A stretch of DNA of 64,000 nucleotides from Pseudomonas leptonychotis. Lineage in GTDB: Bacteria > Pseudomonadota > Gammaproteobacteria > Pseudomonadales > Pseudomonadaceae. A model generated the notes under the pieces. It was not told the DNA's origin, did not search any database, and saw nothing but the letters and a program-made list of their open reading frames with translations. Location: assembly GCF_004920405.1 (NCBI RefSeq), contig NZ_RFLV01000004.1, positions 223,933-287,932 of the forward strand, written 5' to 3'. The translations under genes and the position numbers were made by a program. Shown piece by piece: positions 9,926 through 19,256 of the stretch. Positions within the stretch are counted from its first letter, which is position 1; each line of letters begins with the position of its first letter.

Positions 9926-10387
9926 ATGAACCGCAACCTGTTGCACAGCGACCCGCAAATCGCCACACGTCAACGCTGGATGGGCGTACTTGCCCGCGCC
10001 GGCACTGGCTTAACCGCTTATGAGTCGGCCTTGAAAGAGACCGAGTACAGCCTGATCCGCGCGCCGGAGATCGGCATGACCCTGGTGCGCGGACGCATGG
10101 GCGGCACCGGCAGCCCGTTCAACCTCGGTGAGATGACCGTGACCCGCTGCGTGGTGCGCCTGGCCGATGGTTGTACCGGCTACAGCTACGTGGCGGGCCG
10201 CGACAAGCAGCATGCCGAGCTCGCCGCCCTGGCCGATGCACACCTGCAAGGCGCCGAGCACGGCCATTGGCTGAGTCGCTTGATCGAGCCGCTGGCCGCT
10301 CTACAGCAGCGCCAACAGGCCGAAAATGCTGCAGAAACCGCAACCACCCAGGTGGAATTTTTCACCCTGGTCAGAGGAGAAGACTGA
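9926..10387 (+). CDS. phnG: C-P lyase core subunit PhnG
   Basis: The 153-residue protein is part of the PhnGHIJ core that converts phosphonates attached to ribose triphosphate. Start ATG 9926 has GGAGG 7 bases upstream. The segment TLVRGRMGGTGSPFNLGEMT is the PhnG signature. The stop overlaps the phnH start (ATGA), which indicates translational coupling. PhnG, PhnH and PhnI act with PhnL to form ribose 1-phosphonate triphosphate from ATP and alkylphosphonate. Confidence 0.95.
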   Translation: MNRNLLHSDPQIATRQRWMGVLARAGTGLTAYESALKETEYSLIRAPEIGMTLVRGRMGGTGSPFNLGEMTVTRCVVRLADGCTGYSYVAGRDKQHAELAALADAHLQGAEHGHWLSRLIEPLAALQQRQQAENAAETATTQVEFFTLVRGED

Positions 10388-10998
10388 TGAACGCGGCGAA
10401 CAGCTCGCAATGGCTGCAACCGGCCTTCAATGATCCGGTGCTGGATGCGCAGACCAGCTTCCGTACCGCGCTCAAAGCCTTGGCTGAGCCCGGTTTGGTG
10501 CAATCGATGAACCGCGCCTTGGCCCTGGAAAACCTGCATCCGGCGACCTATGCCCTGTGTCTGGCTTTTCTCGATGGCGACACGCCGCTGTGGCTGGCCC
10601 CCTGTTTCGACACCCCGGCGATTCGCGCCAACCTGTTGTTCCACTGTGGCTGCCCAATTGTCGCCGAGCGTGAGTCGGCGCTGTTTGCTTTGCTCGATGA
10701 GTCGGGCGCTGACGACCTAGCGGATTTTGACAACGGCAGCGAACGCTACCCGGACCAATCCTGCACCTTGCTGATTCAGCTCGATGCCCTGGCTGGCGGT
10801 GAGCACCTACGCTGGCGTGGGCCGGGGATCAAGGATGTGCGTGCCGTCGAATTGCCGCTGCGCAGCAGCTTCTGGCAGCAACGCCAAGCGCGCAGTGCAT
10901 TCCCCCGTGGTCTGGACGTTTTCTTCGCCGCTGGCGAACAGGTGATCGGCCTGCCGCGCAGCACCCACGTGCTGTTCAATGCCGAGGAGGTGGCCTGA
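10387..10998 (+). CDS. phnH: C-P lyase core subunit PhnH
   Basis: The 203-residue PhnH dimer belongs to the Phn(GHIJ)2 core. Its start overlaps the phnG stop and its stop overlaps the phnI start. Family landmarks include the N-terminal FNDPVLDAQTSFR and the later RWRGPGIKDVRAVELPL, where PhnH contains a PLP-transferase-like fold without PLP chemistry. Length is close to the E. coli protein. Confidence 0.94.
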   Translation: MNAANSSQWLQPAFNDPVLDAQTSFRTALKALAEPGLVQSMNRALALENLHPATYALCLAFLDGDTPLWLAPCFDTPAIRANLLFHCGCPIVAERESALFALLDESGADDLADFDNGSERYPDQSCTLLIQLDALAGGEHLRWRGPGIKDVRAVELPLRSSFWQQRQARSAFPRGLDVFFAAGEQVIGLPRSTHVLFNAEEVA

Positions 10999-12089
10999 TG
11001 TACGTTGCCGTCAAAGGTGGCGAGCGCGCCATCGACAATGCCCACCTGCTGCTGGCGAAGAAGCGCCGTGGCGATACCGCGATTCCGGAACTCAGCGTCG
11101 ATCAAGTGCGCGAACAAATGCCCCTGGCTGTGGCTCGGGTGATGAGTGAAGGCTCGCTGTACGATCCGCAATTGGCCGCGTTAGCGATCAAGCAGGCTGC
11201 CGGCGACCTGATGGAGGCGATCTTTCTGCTACGCGCCTACCGCACCACCTTGCCGCGCTTTACCGCCAGTGCGCCGCTGGACACCACGCAGATGCAACTG
11301 AGCCGACGTATCTCCGCCACGTTCAAGGATTTGCCCGGCGGCCAGCTACTCGGCCCGACCTTTGATTACAGCCACCGTTTGCTGGACTTCGCCTTGCTGG
11401 CCGAGGGTGAACAGCCCGGCCCACAGGTGAATCCCGCCGCCGAGCTGAGTGACTGCCCACGGGTGCTGGATTTTCTCGCCGATGAAGGCCTGATGGCCCG
11501 CGAAGTCGATGATGGCAACGCGGTGCCGGATATCACTCGCGAGCCATTGGATTTTCCTGCCAACCGTGCCCAGCGCTTGCAAGCGCTGGCCCGTGGCGAT
11601 GAAGGCTTCCTGCTGGCGCTGGGTTATTCCACCCAGCGTGGTTACGGGCGTAACCACCCGTTCGCTGGAGAGATTCGTATCGGTGAGCTCGAGGTTTGGC
11701 TGGAGCCGGAAGAGCTCGGTTTTGCCGTGCCGCTGGGCGATATCGAAGTGACCGAGTGTGAAATGGTCAACCAGTTCGTCGGTGGCAAGGGCATCGATCC
11801 GCAGTTCACCCGTGGTTATGGCCTGGCCTTCGGTTATGCCGAGCGTAAGGCCATGGGCATGGCGTTGGTCGACCGCTCGTTGCGCGCCGCCGAGTACGCC
11901 GAAGAAGTGGAAGGCCCGGCGCAGCAGGAAGAATTCGTGCTGATGCACTGCGACAACGTTGAAGCCGCTGGCTTCGTCTCCCACCTGAAATTGCCGCACT
12001 ACGTCGACTTCCAATCCGAGCTGGAGCTGATCCGCAAACTGCGCAAGCAGCGCTGTGAGCAGCCCGCCGCCGAGGAGCAACGCGCATGA
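10998..12089 (+). CDS. phnI: C-P lyase core subunit PhnI
   Basis: The 363-residue PhnI is the nucleosidase-like component of the C-P lyase complex. It removes adenine from ATP in the presence of PhnGHL so that phosphonate can be attached to ribose. The start MYVAVKGGERAIDNAH and the internal RGYGRNHPFAGEIRIGELE are characteristic. It overlaps phnH by one base and phnJ by four. Length and context are normal. Confidence 0.95.
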   Translation: MYVAVKGGERAIDNAHLLLAKKRRGDTAIPELSVDQVREQMPLAVARVMSEGSLYDPQLAALAIKQAAGDLMEAIFLLRAYRTTLPRFTASAPLDTTQMQLSRRISATFKDLPGGQLLGPTFDYSHRLLDFALLAEGEQPGPQVNPAAELSDCPRVLDFLADEGLMAREVDDGNAVPDITREPLDFPANRAQRLQALARGDEGFLLALGYSTQRGYGRNHPFAGEIRIGELEVWLEPEELGFAVPLGDIEVTECEMVNQFVGGKGIDPQFTRGYGLAFGYAERKAMGMALVDRSLRAAEYAEEVEGPAQQEEFVLMHCDNVEAAGFVSHLKLPHYVDFQSELELIRKLRKQRCEQPAAEEQRA

Positions 12090-12973
12090 ATGCCCAGGCC
12101 CAAACCCAGCCAGCTACCGAAGTGGGCTATAACTTCGCGTATCTGGACGAACAAACCAAAAGAATGATCCGCCGTGGCCTGCTCAAGGCGGTGGCGATTC
12201 CCGGTTATCAGGTGCCCTTCGGTGGTCGCGAGATGCCGCTGCCCTATGGCTGGGGCACCGGCGGTATGCAGCTGACTGCCGCGATCCTCGGCGCCGAGGA
12301 TGTACTCAAAGTTATTGATCAAGGCGCGGATGACACCACCAACGCGGTGTCGATCCGGCGCTTTTTTGCCCGCACCGCCGGGGTCAAAACCACCACCCGT
12401 ACACCCGAGGCGACGGTGATCCAGACCCGTCACCGCATCCCGGAAACGCCGCTGAGTAATGACCAGATCATCGTCTATCAGGTGCCGATTCCCGAGCCGC
12501 TGCGCTTTATCGAGCCTTCGGAAACCGAGACCCGCACCATGCACGCGCTGGAGGATTACGGCGTGATGCACGTCAAGCTGTACGAGGACATCGCCACCTT
12601 CGGCCACATCGCCACCAGCTACGCCTACCCGGTGACGGTGGATGAGCGCTACGTGATGGACCCCTCGCCGATTCCCAAATTCGACAACCCCAAACTGCAC
12701 ATGAGCCCGGCGCTGATGCTGTTCGGTGCCGGCCGCGAGAAGCGCCTGTATGCGGTGCCGCCTTACACCCGGGTGGTGAGCCTGGACTTCGACGATCACC
12801 CCTTTGAAATTCAGCGTTGGGACGAATGCTGCGCCTTCTGTGGCAGCCATGATTCCTATCTGGATGAGCTGATCGTCGACGACGCCGGCACCACGCGTTT
12901 TGTCTGCTCCGATACCGACTACTGCATGCAACGCCGTGATGCCACTGAGATGACCGGGGAGGCTGTGCAATGA
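12086..12973 (+). CDS. phnJ: C-P lyase PhnJ, radical SAM iron-sulfur enzyme
   Basis: The 295-residue protein cleaves the C-P bond of 5-phosphoribose 1-alkylphosphonate by a radical SAM mechanism. The unusual Cys set is present: DECCAFCGSHDSY for the first cluster ligands, then RFVCSDTDYCMQ, which holds the third ligand and the catalytic Cys. Start and stop overlap phnI and phnK. All key cysteines are intact, so the pathway should be active. Confidence 0.96.
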   Translation: MNAQAQTQPATEVGYNFAYLDEQTKRMIRRGLLKAVAIPGYQVPFGGREMPLPYGWGTGGMQLTAAILGAEDVLKVIDQGADDTTNAVSIRRFFARTAGVKTTTRTPEATVIQTRHRIPETPLSNDQIIVYQVPIPEPLRFIEPSETETRTMHALEDYGVMHVKLYEDIATFGHIATSYAYPVTVDERYVMDPSPIPKFDNPKLHMSPALMLFGAGREKRLYAVPPYTRVVSLDFDDHPFEIQRWDECCAFCGSHDSYLDELIVDDAGTTRFVCSDTDYCMQRRDATEMTGEAVQ

Positions 12974-13779
12974 GTGCCGCCGAAAAATTACAGCTGCATA
13001 ACGAGACTGCCCAGCCGCTGTTCAGTGTGCGCGACTTAACCCTGCTGTACGGGCCGGAGAAGGGCTGCCAGGGCGTATCGTTCGATCTGTATCCGGGCGA
13101 AGTGCTGGGCATTGTCGGTGAGTCGGGCTCGGGTAAGTCGACCTTGCTCAGCCTGCTCTCCGGTCGTTGCCCGCCGGATCGCGGCAGCGTTAGCTACCGC
13201 AATAGCGACGGCAGCCTGGTTGATCTGTACAGCGCCAGCGAAGCGCAGCGCCGCACCTTGCTGCGCACCGAGTGGGGCTTTGTTGAGCAGAACCCGCGTG
13301 ACGGCCTGCGCATGGGTGTGTCGGCCGGCGCCAATATCGGTGAACGGCTGATGGCCCAAGGCGTACGCCATTACGGCGAACTGCGCGCCGCCGGCATCGA
13401 CTGGTTGAGCCAAGTGGAAATCGACCCGCTGCGCATCGACGACCTGCCGCGCACTTTCTCCGGCGGTATGCAGCAGCGGTTGCAGATCGCTCGCAATCTG
13501 GTCTCCAGTCCACGCTTGGTATTTATGGATGAGCCCACCGGTGGCCTTGATGTGTCGGTGCAGGCGCGCCTGCTCGACCTGTTGCGCGGCCTGGTGCGCG
13601 AGCTGGACCTGGCGGTGGTGATCGTCACCCACGACCTGGCGGTGGCGCGTTTACTTGCCGACCGCCTGATGGTGATGCGCCGCTCCCATGTGGTGGAGGC
13701 CGGGTTGACCGATCAGATTCTCGATGATCCGCAGCATCCCTATTCGCAGTTGCTGGTGTCGTCCGTCCTGCAGCCTTAA
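12970..13779 (+). CDS. phnK: PhnK, ABC-type ATPase of the C-P lyase complex
   Basis: The 269-residue ATPase binds PhnJ and is not part of the importer. It carries Walker A GESGSGKST, signature FSGGMQQRLQIARNL and Walker B LVFMDEPTGGLD. It overlaps phnJ by four bases. Unlike the tightly packed genes before it, it is followed by 172 bases of palindromic repeats before phnL. Confidence 0.94.
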   Translation: MSAAEKLQLHNETAQPLFSVRDLTLLYGPEKGCQGVSFDLYPGEVLGIVGESGSGKSTLLSLLSGRCPPDRGSVSYRNSDGSLVDLYSASEAQRRTLLRTEWGFVEQNPRDGLRMGVSAGANIGERLMAQGVRHYGELRAAGIDWLSQVEIDPLRIDDLPRTFSGGMQQRLQIARNLVSSPRLVFMDEPTGGLDVSVQARLLDLLRGLVRELDLAVVIVTHDLAVARLLADRLMVMRRSHVVEAGLTDQILDDPQHPYSQLLVSSVLQP

Positions 13780-13789
13780 CGCTGGGTCG

Positions 13790-13856
13790 GGTGGATGACG
13801 CTGTTTTCATCCACCTACGTGTTGCCATGGTGGATGGATAAAGCGCCATCCACCCT
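13790..13856. repeat. GGTGGATG hairpin repeats between phnK and phnL
   Basis: Two short inverted repeats built on GGTGGATG/CATCCACC lie back to back, just before a REP element. They interrupt an otherwise compact operon. Confidence 0.6.
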
Positions 13857-13875
13857 ACGAAACTAACTCCGCCAT

Positions 13876-13936
13876 GTAGGAGGGGCTTTAGCCGCGAGCA
13901 GATGTCAACAGCCATCGCGGCTAAAGCCCCTCCTAC
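13876..13936. repeat. REP element, copy 1 (phnK-phnL gap)
   Basis: Two 22-base arms, 13876-13897 (GTAGGAGGGGCTTTAGCCGC) and its inverse 13915-13936, around an 17-base loop. It belongs to the same family as seven other copies in this window. Confidence 0.9.
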
Positions 13937-13951
13937 GGCACCGAGGTTTGT

Positions 13952-14671
13952 ATGAATACGCTTATCGAGGTCTCCGATCTCAGCAAAACCTTCACCCTGC
14001 ACCAGCAGCATGGCGTGGTGCTGAATGTATTGAACGGCCTGAGCTTCAGCGTGCGCGCTGGCGAGTGCCTGGTGCTGCATGGGCAATCTGGCGCAGGCAA
14101 GTCGACCTTGCTGCGCACCCTGTATGGCAACTACCTGGCCGCAGGCGGCAGCATCCGCATGCTGCACGACGGTGCTTGGGTCGATTTAGTCGGTGCCGAG
14201 CCGCGTCAGGTATTGGCCGTGCGCCGCCAGACCCTGGGCTATGTCAGCCAGTTTCTGCGGGTGATCCCGCGTGTCGCGACCCTGGATGTGGTGATGGAGC
14301 CGGCCCTGGCGCGGGGTTGGAGCAAGGCCGACGCGCAGGCGCGGGCCGAGCGCCTGCTGGGTCGCCTGAATATCCCACAAGCCTTGTGGCAGCTGGCGCC
14401 GGGCACTTTCTCCGGCGGCGAGCAGCAGCGGGTGAATATCGCGCGCGGTTTTATGGTGGCCTGGCCGCTGATGTTGCTGGATGAGCCGACGGCCTCGTTG
14501 GATGACGCCAACCGCCAGGTGGTGTTGGAGCTGATCAACGAAGCCAAAGCCGCAGGCAGCGCATTGATCGGCATCTTCCACGACCGCGCCGCCCGCGAGG
14601 CGGTAGCCGATCGCTTTCTCGACATGACCCACGATGCAGCGCCCAAGCAGGAGTATGTGTATGCCAGTTGA
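13952..14671 (+). CDS. phnL: PhnL, ABC-type ATPase of the C-P lyase pathway
   Basis: The 239-residue protein works with PhnGHI in forming ribose 1-phosphonate triphosphate. It has Walker [10 protein letters not shown], signature [15 protein letters not shown] and Walker [16 protein letters not shown] 13952 follows CCGAGG. It is separated from phnK by repeats and overlaps phnM by 11 bases. It resembles LolD-type ATPases, but context fixes the identity. Confidence 0.94.
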   Translation: MNTLIEVSDLSKTFTLHQQHGVVLNVLNGLSFSVRAGECLVLHGQSGAGKSTLLRTLYGNYLAAGGSIRMLHDGAWVDLVGAEPRQVLAVRRQTLGYVSQFLRVIPRVATLDVVMEPALARGWSKADAQARAERLLGRLNIPQALWQLAPGTFSGGEQQRVNIARGFMVAWPLMLLDEPTASLDDANRQVVLELINEAKAAGSALIGIFHDRAAREAVADRFLDMTHDAAPKQEYVYAS

Positions 14672-15806
14672 ACAGATTTTGACCCATGCACGGGTGGTCA
14701 CCGCTGAGCAGGAGTTCGTCGGCACGGTGGTGCTGCGTGATGGTTTGATTGCGCAGGTGGAGGAGGGCGTCAGTGGTTTGTCCCAGGCTATCGATTTGGG
14801 TGGCGACTACCTGCTGCCGGGCCTGGTCGAACTGCACACTGACAACCTGGAAAAATACATGAGCCCGCGCCCCGGGGTGGATTGGCCGTCCGCCTCGGCG
14901 GTGCTGACCCATGACGCGCAGATTGTCTCAGCCGGCATCACCACGGTGTTCGATGCCCTGGCCATTGGCGATGTGAATCCGCGTGGCAAACGTATGCAGC
15001 AACTGCCGGCCATGCTCGAAGCCATCGCAGCGGCGGCCACTGGCGGGCTCCTGCGCGCCGATCACCGTCTGCACCTGCGCTGCGAGCTGTGTCATCCCGA
15101 TAGCCTGGCAGTGTTCCGCGATCTGGTGGAGCACCCGCTGGTGCAGCTGGTGTCGGTAATGGATCACTCGCCGGGTCAGCGTCAGTTCGCCAAGGAAGAC
15201 AAATACCGCGAGTACTACATGGGCAAGTACCACCTGAGCGAGGCCGAGATGGACGCCTTTGTCAAAGAGCAGGTGGCCAACTCCCTCGAGTTCAGCGACC
15301 GCCATCGCCGGGCGATTGTCGAGGACTGTCATACCCGTGGTTTATCAGTGGCCAGCCACGATGACGCAACTTTGGCCCATGTGCAGGAGTCGGCTGGGTT
15401 TGGCATGTCCATCGCCGAATTTCCCACCACCCTGGAGGCCGCCACGGCCAGCCATGCGTTGGGGCTCAAGGTGTTGATGGGCGCGCCGAATATCGTTCGC
15501 GGTGGTTCGCATTCGGGCAATATCGCCGCTGCCGAACTGGCCCGTCACGAGGTGCTGGATATTCTCTCCAGTGACTATTACCCGGCGAGCCTGTTGCAGG
15601 CTGCTTTTATGCTGGCCGCGCAAGACAACGGTTATGATCTGCCCCGGGCGATTGCCACCGTCAGCCGCCAGCCGGCCCATGCGGCGGGTTTGCTTGATCG
15701 CGGCGAAATCCGTGTCGGCCTGCGTGCCGATCTGCTCCAGGCCAAGGTGCACGAGGGGCAGGCGGTGATCCAACAAGTATGGCGACAAGCCAACAGGGTG
15801 TTTTGA
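14661..15806 (+). CDS. phnM: PhnM, ribose 1-methylphosphonate 5-triphosphate diphosphatase
   Basis: The 381-residue amidohydrolase removes diphosphate from the ribose triphosphate intermediate. ATG 14661 was chosen because it has GGAG upstream and overlaps the phnL stop. The metal-binding [15 protein letters not shown] motif near residue 55, the DHSPGQ segment and SHDDAT further on are typical PhnM. The stop overlaps the phnN start. Confidence 0.95.
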   Translation: MPVEQILTHARVVTAEQEFVGTVVLRDGLIAQVEEGVSGLSQAIDLGGDYLLPGLVELHTDNLEKYMSPRPGVDWPSASAVLTHDAQIVSAGITTVFDALAIGDVNPRGKRMQQLPAMLEAIAAAATGGLLRADHRLHLRCELCHPDSLAVFRDLVEHPLVQLVSVMDHSPGQRQFAKEDKYREYYMGKYHLSEAEMDAFVKEQVANSLEFSDRHRRAIVEDCHTRGLSVASHDDATLAHVQESAGFGMSIAEFPTTLEAATASHALGLKVLMGAPNIVRGGSHSGNIAAAELARHEVLDILSSDYYPASLLQAAFMLAAQDNGYDLPRAIATVSRQPAHAAGLLDRGEIRVGLRADLLQAKVHEGQAVIQQVWRQANRVF

Positions 15807-16411
15807 TGAGCGGCAGGTTGATCTATTTGATAGGGCCTTCGGGCTCGGGCAAGGACAGCCTGTTGGATGCCGCGCGTGAGCGTCTAGCCGAGCGTGATTG
15901 CGTGATTGTGCGACGAGTGATCACCCGTTCGGCGGAAGCGGTCGGTGAGGACGCCATTGGCGTTTCCCCGGCCGAATTCGATCAGCAGGAGGCTGCTGGC
16001 GGTTTTGCCCTGAGCTGGCGCGCTAATGGCTTGGCCTACGGCATCCCTCGGCAGATCGATGACTGGTTGGCGGCGGGGCAGGACGTGTTGGTCAACGGCT
16101 CACGGGCTTATCTAGCACAGGCCCGGCAGCGTTACCCGGAGCTGCTGGCGATTCTTCTGCAGGTCGACGAAGCCGCCCTGCGCCAGCGCCTACTGGCGCG
16201 CGGTCGGGAAAGTGCCGAGCAGATCGAGGCGCGCTTGGCGCGTAATCGCAGCTTTGTTGTGGGAGGCGCTTCAGCGGCGACTGTCGCGGCTGAAGCCCCT
16301 CCCACGCCAGGATCAACCGAGCGCCTTATCGTCCTGAATAACTCCGGATCACTTGAACAGACCGTAACCCAGATGCTGCATTTGCTCAGCGATAACCGCA
16401 CATGCGCCTGA
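15806..16411 (+). CDS. phnN: PhnN, ribose 1,5-bisphosphate phosphokinase, with an in-frame REP insertion
   Basis: PhnN makes PRPP from ribose 1,5-bisphosphate. The 201-residue product has Walker A GPSGSGKDS near the N-terminus and guanylate-kinase-like body motifs. It is about 15 residues longer than the usual ~185. The excess is explained by a REP palindrome at 16259-16305 that is read through as roughly residues 152-167 (VVGGASAATVAAEAPPTP). The reading frame is preserved and the C-terminal sequence continues. The enzyme may still be active, because the insertion is near the C-terminal part, but this cannot be judged from sequence. The gene overlaps phnM and phnP. Confidence 0.92.
   Translation: MSGRLIYLIGPSGSGKDSLLDAARERLAERDCVIVRRVITRSAEAVGEDAIGVSPAEFDQQEAAGGFALSWRANGLAYGIPRQIDDWLAAGQDVLVNGSRAYLAQARQRYPELLAILLQVDEAALRQRLLARGRESAEQIEARLARNRSFVVGGASAATVAAEAPPTPGSTERLIVLNNSGSLEQTVTQMLHLLSDNRTCA
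16259..16305. repeat. REP element, copy 2, inside phnN
   Basis: Arms GTGGGAGGCGCTTCAGC and GCTGAAGCCCCTCCCAC around a very short loop. Left-arm mismatches suggest drift since insertion. It lies wholly within the phnN reading frame. Confidence 0.88.
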
Positions 16412-17166
16412 CCCTGCTCGGCACAGGCGATGCGCGGCAGGTGCCGGTGTACAACTGCAGTTGCGTGGCCTGCGACAGCGCGCGGGTGTATCCGGCGCGC
16501 CGCCGTGGCCCTTGTAGCGCGCTGATCGAATGCGGTGCGCAGCGTTGGCTGATCGACTCCGGGTTGCCAGACCTAACCGAGCGGTTTCCGCCCCACAGCC
16601 TCAGCGGCATCCTGCAAACCCATTACCACGCCGACCATGCCCAGGGTTTGTTGCATCTGCGTTGGGGGCAGGGGCTGATCATTCCCGTGCACGGTCCGGA
16701 TGACCCGGAAGGCTTGGCCGACCTGTACAAGCACCCGGGGATTCTCGATTTCAGCCAGCCGTTTGCTGCATTCGAACGGCGACAACTGGGCGAGCTGAGC
16801 GTCACGGCGCTGCCGCTCAATCACTCCAAACCAACCTTTGGCTACTTATTGGAAGGTGTCGATGAGGCTGGTGCCACTCGACGTATCGCCTACCTCACCG
16901 ACACCCTCGGCGTGCCCGCCGCCAGCGCGGCGGTGCTGATGAAGCAGCCGCTGGATCTGCTGGTGCTGGATTGCTCCACCGCACCGCAACCGATTGCGCC
17001 GCGCAATCACAACGACCTAACCCGCGCGCTGGAGGTGATCGAGCAACTCAAGCCTCGCGCGGCGGTGCTGACCCATATAGGCCACGCCTTCGATGCCTGG
17101 CTGCTGGATAACCCGGAAGCTTTGCCGGAAGGCGTTAGTTTGGCCTTTGATGGGCAGGTGCTGTGA
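16402..17166 (+). CDS. phnP: PhnP, phosphoribosyl 1,2-cyclic phosphate phosphodiesterase
   Basis: The 254-residue metallo-beta-lactamase-fold enzyme opens the cyclic phosphate left by PhnJ. The metal motif is QTHYHADHAQG; later ligands appear in LPLNHSKPTFGY, YLTDTLG and LTHIGH. An N-terminal Cys-rich zinc site (NCSCVACDSARVYPARRRG) is typical of PhnP. It overlaps phnN by 10 bases and is the last pathway gene. phnO is absent. Confidence 0.94.
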   Translation: MRLTLLGTGDARQVPVYNCSCVACDSARVYPARRRGPCSALIECGAQRWLIDSGLPDLTERFPPHSLSGILQTHYHADHAQGLLHLRWGQGLIIPVHGPDDPEGLADLYKHPGILDFSQPFAAFERRQLGELSVTALPLNHSKPTFGYLLEGVDEAGATRRIAYLTDTLGVPAASAAVLMKQPLDLLVLDCSTAPQPIAPRNHNDLTRALEVIEQLKPRAAVLTHIGHAFDAWLLDNPEALPEGVSLAFDGQVL

Positions 17167-17193
17167 GCAGCGTGTTGGCCTGGGCATTAGAGG

Positions 17194-17260
17194 GTGGGAG
17201 GGGCTTTAGCCGCGAGCTGCAGCTGAACTTAAACGCTGTCGCGGCTAAAGCCCCTCCCAC
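17194..17260. repeat. REP element, copy 3 (phnP-MFS gap)
   Basis: Arms 17194-17215 and 17239-17260 carry GTGGGAGGGGCTTTAGCCGC and its inverse. It may act as a transcript 3' stabiliser or attenuator between phnP and the transporter gene. Confidence 0.9.
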
Positions 17261-17278
17261 GTTAATTAGAAGAATCCG

Positions 17279-18472
17279 ATGAATGCCCGCCGTCTGACCT
17301 TACTGCTGTGCAGTGCGGAAACCCTGGGTATGGCCGGCTTTGCCCTGTTTGCCGCGTTACTGCCGGATTTTCAGGCGTTGTGGGGGCTGAGCAATACCGA
17401 GGCGGGCTGGATCGGCGGCGGCTTTTTCCTCGGCTATATGCTGGCGGTGCCGATCCTCACTGGGCTGACCGATAGGCATGATGCGCGCAGCATCTACCTG
17501 GCCGCAATGCTGCTGACTGCCGTGGCCAATGCCGGCTTCGTTTTCGCCGATGGCTTCTGGTCGGCGCTGGCCTGGCGGGTGTTGGCGGGTATCGGCATGG
17601 CGGGTACCTATATGCCGGGGCTCAAGGCTTTGTCCGAGCGCATCGACGGGCCGGCCCAGTCCCGCGCAGTAGCGTTTTATACGGCCAGCTTCGGCCTGGG
17701 TACGGCATTGTCGTTTATCCTCGCCGGCGAACTGGCCAAGTTTGGCGGCTGGCAGCTACCTACGTTGCTCAGTGGTGGTTGCGCGTTGCTGGCCTGGGCC
17801 ATGGTGTACTGGGGCTTGCCGCCTAAGGCGGTGGTTGAGCAGGCACCGCGCAGGTGGTTGGACTTGGCGCCGTTAAAGAACCGCGCCGTTGTGGCCTATT
17901 GCTTAGCCTATGCCGTACATAACCTGGAGCTGTTTGCGCTGCGCGCTTGGCTGGTGGCGTTTGTGGTGTTTTCCGGGCAATTGCAGGGCAGCACGCCCTG
18001 GCTGTCCGGTACCTGGGTGGCGATGCTGGCGACCTTGATCGGCATGCCTGCGAGCATCTTCGGTAATGAGTTGGCGCTGCGGTTTGGCCGGCAGCGCTGG
18101 CTGATCGCGGTAATGCTGTGCTCCTCCGTACTGGCCTTGTTTATCGGCCTGAGCGCGGCGTTGCCATTCTGGTTGATGGTCGTGCTGGTGTTGCTCTACA
18201 GCATCACTGTGACTGCCGATTCGGCGTCATTGACCGCCGGCTTGATTGCCGAAGCGCCAGCCAGCCATCGCGGTGCGGCGATGGCGTTGTACTCCTGCAC
18301 CGGCTTTAGCGGAGCCTTTCTCGGCCCGTTGTTGTTCGGTATGAGCCTCGATCTATTGGACGACAAAAGCCTGCTCGGCTGGTGGGCAGCGTTTGCCCTG
18401 ATGGGCGTGCTGCTGGTGCTCGGGCCACTGGCGCTGTGGTGGGCCGGCAAGGCGCAACGAAGTGTTGCTTGA
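17279..18472 (+). CDS. MFS transporter
   Basis: This 397-residue major facilitator protein has 12 predicted membrane helices. It shows the loop 2-3 motif GLTDRHDARS and a central cytoplasmic loop around residues 185-200. It begins 112 bases after phnP, in the same direction but past a REP, so it may or may not belong to the phn transcript. Substrate is not recognisable. The divergent-convergent layout with the lrp-like gene gives no clue. It could export a metabolite or take up an organic anion. Confidence 0.8.
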   Translation: MNARRLTLLLCSAETLGMAGFALFAALLPDFQALWGLSNTEAGWIGGGFFLGYMLAVPILTGLTDRHDARSIYLAAMLLTAVANAGFVFADGFWSALAWRVLAGIGMAGTYMPGLKALSERIDGPAQSRAVAFYTASFGLGTALSFILAGELAKFGGWQLPTLLSGGCALLAWAMVYWGLPPKAVVEQAPRRWLDLAPLKNRAVVAYCLAYAVHNLELFALRAWLVAFVVFSGQLQGSTPWLSGTWVAMLATLIGMPASIFGNELALRFGRQRWLIAVMLCSSVLALFIGLSAALPFWLMVVLVLLYSITVTADSASLTAGLIAEAPASHRGAAMALYSCTGFSGAFLGPLLFGMSLDLLDDKSLLGWWAAFALMGVLLVLGPLALWWAGKAQRSVA

Positions 18473-18503
18473 TGCAGCAGACATGCAAGAAGTGTGGGCT
18501 TTC

Positions 18504-18570
18504 GTGGGAGGGGCTTTAGCCGCGACATGCAGCGGGGTTTAAGAGTTGTCGCGGCTAAAGCCCCGCGCAC
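18504..18570. repeat. REP element, copy 4 (MFS-Lrp gap)
   Basis: Left arm GTGGGAGGGGCTTTAGCCGC from 18504, right arm ending 18570 with a degenerate outer end (GCGCAC instead of TCCCAC). It sits between two converging genes. Confidence 0.85.
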
Positions 18571-18587
18571 GTTGTGCCATCCCAGCC

Positions 18588-19055
18588 TTAATCCAACGGC
18601 AGCTCGGTGGTGCGTTTCACCTCGCTCATGGCGATATGCGAGTGGGCTTCGTGCACATGCGGGCGTTGCAGCAGGTGGTCGCGCAGAAAGCGCTCATAGC
18701 TGGCGATGTCCTTGGCGACCACCTTGAGCAGGTAATCTGAGCCGCCAGCCATGGTGAAGCACTCCAATACTTCCGGGTAACCGACCACCGCTTGCTCGAA
18801 TTCTTCCAGGTTGCTGCGGCCGTGGGCCGAGAGCTTGATATCGACAAACACGGTGATGCTGAAGCCCAGTTGCTTATGACTGAGCAAGGCGACCTTGCGC
18901 TCGATAATGCCTTCTTCCTGCATGCGGTGAATGCGCCGCCAGCAGGGCGATTGTGACAACTCGACCTTCTCGGCGATCTCGGCGGCAGAGAGGTCGGCGT
19001 TGTGTTGTAGCAGGCGAAGAATCTTGCGGTCGATGGGGCTGAGTTTTTCTTGCAT
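18588..19055 (-). CDS. Lrp/AsnC-family transcription regulator
   Basis: The 155-residue protein has an N-terminal helix-turn-helix (LSAAEIAEKVELSQSPCWRRIHRM) and a C-terminal RAM ligand domain (GGSDYLLKVVAKD). It is divergent from the indolepyruvate oxidoreductase gene with 201 bases between the starts. Similar pairs in pseudomonads suggest that it senses an amino acid and controls the catabolic genes opposite. BkdR-like function is possible, but no bkd genes are present. Confidence 0.9.
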   Translation of the reverse strand: MQEKLSPIDRKILRLLQHNADLSAAEIAEKVELSQSPCWRRIHRMQEEGIIERKVALLSHKQLGFSITVFVDIKLSAHGRSNLEEFEQAVVGYPEVLECFTMAGGSDYLLKVVAKDIASYERFLRDHLLQRPHVHEAHSHIAMSEVKRTTELPLD

Positions 19056-19256
19056 GACTGTTCCGAGTTTTTTGTTCTTGTTGGATTAATCATGCGCAGT
19101 ATCTGCAAAACGGCCAGCAAAAAGAAATAAAAAAGCCGCGTGCTCCGTTCATATTCTTGGTCATGCGCCTTGTGTGGTGATCCCGCACTAGGCTTAACAA
19201 GGCCGGCACCTACCGTTGCCAGCCCAGCTCGCCAAAATAATAAAAGGAGCGCAGTT

